From: CAYTES01 sp964436935 | GTDB taxonomy: Bacteria; Patescibacteriota; Gracilibacteria; UBA1369; UBA12473 | Length of the DNA stretch: 13,876 nt | Assembly (NCBI GenBank): GCA_964436935.1 | Contig: CAYTES010000037.1 | Coordinates: forward strand, 1 to 13,876 | Direction: 5' to 3' | Shown: piece after piece, positions 13,239 to 13,876 of the stretch | Layout: every line of letters starts with the position of its first letter | How positions within the stretch are numbered: the first letter of the stretch is position 1 | Translations under genes and position numbers: made by a program | Notes under the pieces: model-generated | What the model was told of the DNA's origin: nothing | What the model saw: the letters and a program-made list of their open reading frames with translations, nothing else | Databases searched by the model: none

Positions 13239-13247
13239 ATTGTAGCA
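13239..13247 (-). promoter_or_regulatory. Extended -10 promoter for the GT-C-like gene (leaderless)
   Basis: On the - strand TGC-TACAAT (13247-13239) is an extended -10 element. Just 6 bases separate it from the ATG at 13232, so the transcript would start at about the start codon. No good -35 is seen, as is usual for extended -10 promoters. There is no Shine-Dalgarno sequence. Confidence 0.45.
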
Positions 13248-13272
13248 GATGAAAGCGCCGGGGGAACAGCTA

Positions 13273-13876
13273 CTAGGACAACAAGGGCGCCTTCTCTCGA
13301 ATCAATTTTAAAAATTCTTCCAACAACTGAGCTTCCAGAATATTTCCCTTATAAAGTTCCCCTTTGTAATAGATATTGCCCTGCTTACGGCCTCCGGCAA
13401 TGGCAAAATCAGCCTCTTTCGCCTCTCCGAGGGCATTCACCACGCACCCCATGACCGACACGCGAATATTCTTTCGAATGCCTTCATCGTGAATCATTTG
13501 CTTCACCTTTTCCACCATGGGAATGAGATCAATGTCGATACGTCCGCAGGTGGGACAGGACACGATATCCGGCTCTTTGGTGTAGAGCTTGAGCGATTTA
13601 AGAATTTCTTTACAGGCCAGAATTTCTTCCTCCGGAGCATCGGAAAGCGAGGTGCGAATGGTGTCTCCGATGCCTTGATGGAGCAGCACCCCAAAACCCA
13701 CCGCGCTCTTGATGGAACCCTCGAACTTCGGACCAGCCTCAGTGACGCCCAAGTGCAACGGCGCATCGCACTGTCGAGCAATCTCCTGATTGGCATGGAT
13801 CATGGTGGGGACCTGGCTGCTCTTGAGGGAAATCACGACATTTGAAAAATCGCGGCTGTCAAAAAACTTCAACCAG
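13273..13876 (-). CDS. ispG: (E)-4-hydroxy-3-methylbut-2-enyl-diphosphate synthase (3' part)
   Basis: The C-terminal 201 residues of IspG (GcpE); the gene runs off the right edge, so the start is outside. IspG is an iron-sulphur enzyme that reduces the cyclic diphosphate made by IspF to HMBPP, the penultimate MEP step. The three cysteine ligands are visible in SCPTCGR and VMGCVVN, and the Glu that completes the 4Fe-4S site lies seven residues after the last Cys. The usual NGPGEA reads NALGEA here, a small change that keeps the Glu spacing. HLGVTEAGP and the LLHQGIGDTIRTSLS segment are typical barrel parts. The gene ends in TAG and the GT-C-like gene begins 40 bases later on the same strand. 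Confidence 0.96.
   Translation of the reverse strand, partial: WLKFFDSRDFSNVVISLKSSQVPTMIHANQEIARQCDAPLHLGVTEAGPKFEGSIKSAVGFGVLLHQGIGDTIRTSLSDAPEEEILACKEILKSLKLYTKEPDIVSCPTCGRIDIDLIPMVEKVKQMIHDEGIRKNIRVSVMGCVVNALGEAKEADFAIAGGRKQGNIYYKGELYKGNILEAQLLEEFLKLIREKAPLLS

Noticed and set aside
1..13876. Alternative genetic code (UGA as an amino acid)
   Set aside because: All genes are full length with standard stops and contain no in-frame UGA; UGA ends pdxS and the transporter at the expected places.

Overview
The window is a compact bacterial chromosome segment. It holds twelve complete protein genes and two genes cut by the window edges. No tRNA, rRNA, CRISPR array, insertion sequence or phage gene is visible. 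The gaps are short (none exceeds about 165 bases), the standard code fits (no reading frame needs UGA read as an amino acid), and start codons are almost never preceded by a Shine-Dalgarno sequence. Several genes have a -10 box only a few bases from the start codon, which suggests leaderless mRNAs. This style, with small or divergent versions of core enzymes and the MEP isoprenoid route, would fit a candidate-phyla-radiation type bacterium with some biosynthetic capacity (for example a Peregrinibacteria-like lineage). That placement is an inference and is not proven by the sequence.

Left part (1-4595, all + strand): the 3' end of pdxS (PLP synthase); a two-gene unit with its own promoter encoding an ArsB/NhaD-type ion transporter and an eIF2B-family protein, joined by an ATGA overlap; then pdxT (the glutaminase partner of PdxS), folE (GTP cyclohydrolase I) and recR (recombination repair). 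The transporter/eIF2B pair therefore splits the two halves of PLP synthase, and in sampled lines it is clearly poorer in G+C than its flanks.

Middle (4635-6747, - strand): ispE and a fused ispDF, consecutive steps of the MEP pathway. The 163-base gap between them contains a perfect 24-bp palindrome and a sequence able to fold into a three-way-junction RNA.

Centre-right (6865-9606, + strand): three genes of unknown function. They encode a TPR-like helical repeat protein, a protein with two similar small domains joined by a Pro/Ser/Thr-rich linker, and a protein with a possible degenerate receiver-like fold. A perfect TTGACA -35 precedes the first, so it probably starts an operon.

Right part (9616-13876, - strand): dxr (a short form), a large polytopic GT-C-like membrane protein, and the 3' part of ispG. 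Four MEP loci (ispE, ispDF, dxr, ispG), covering five of the seven enzymatic steps, thus lie on one strand within about 9 kb, interrupted by the unknown + strand trio and the membrane glycosyltransferase-like gene. Together the recognisable genes supply PLP, the folate/pterin precursor dihydroneopterin triphosphate and IPP/DMAPP, and possibly a lipid-linked sugar transferase that would depend on polyprenyl phosphate.
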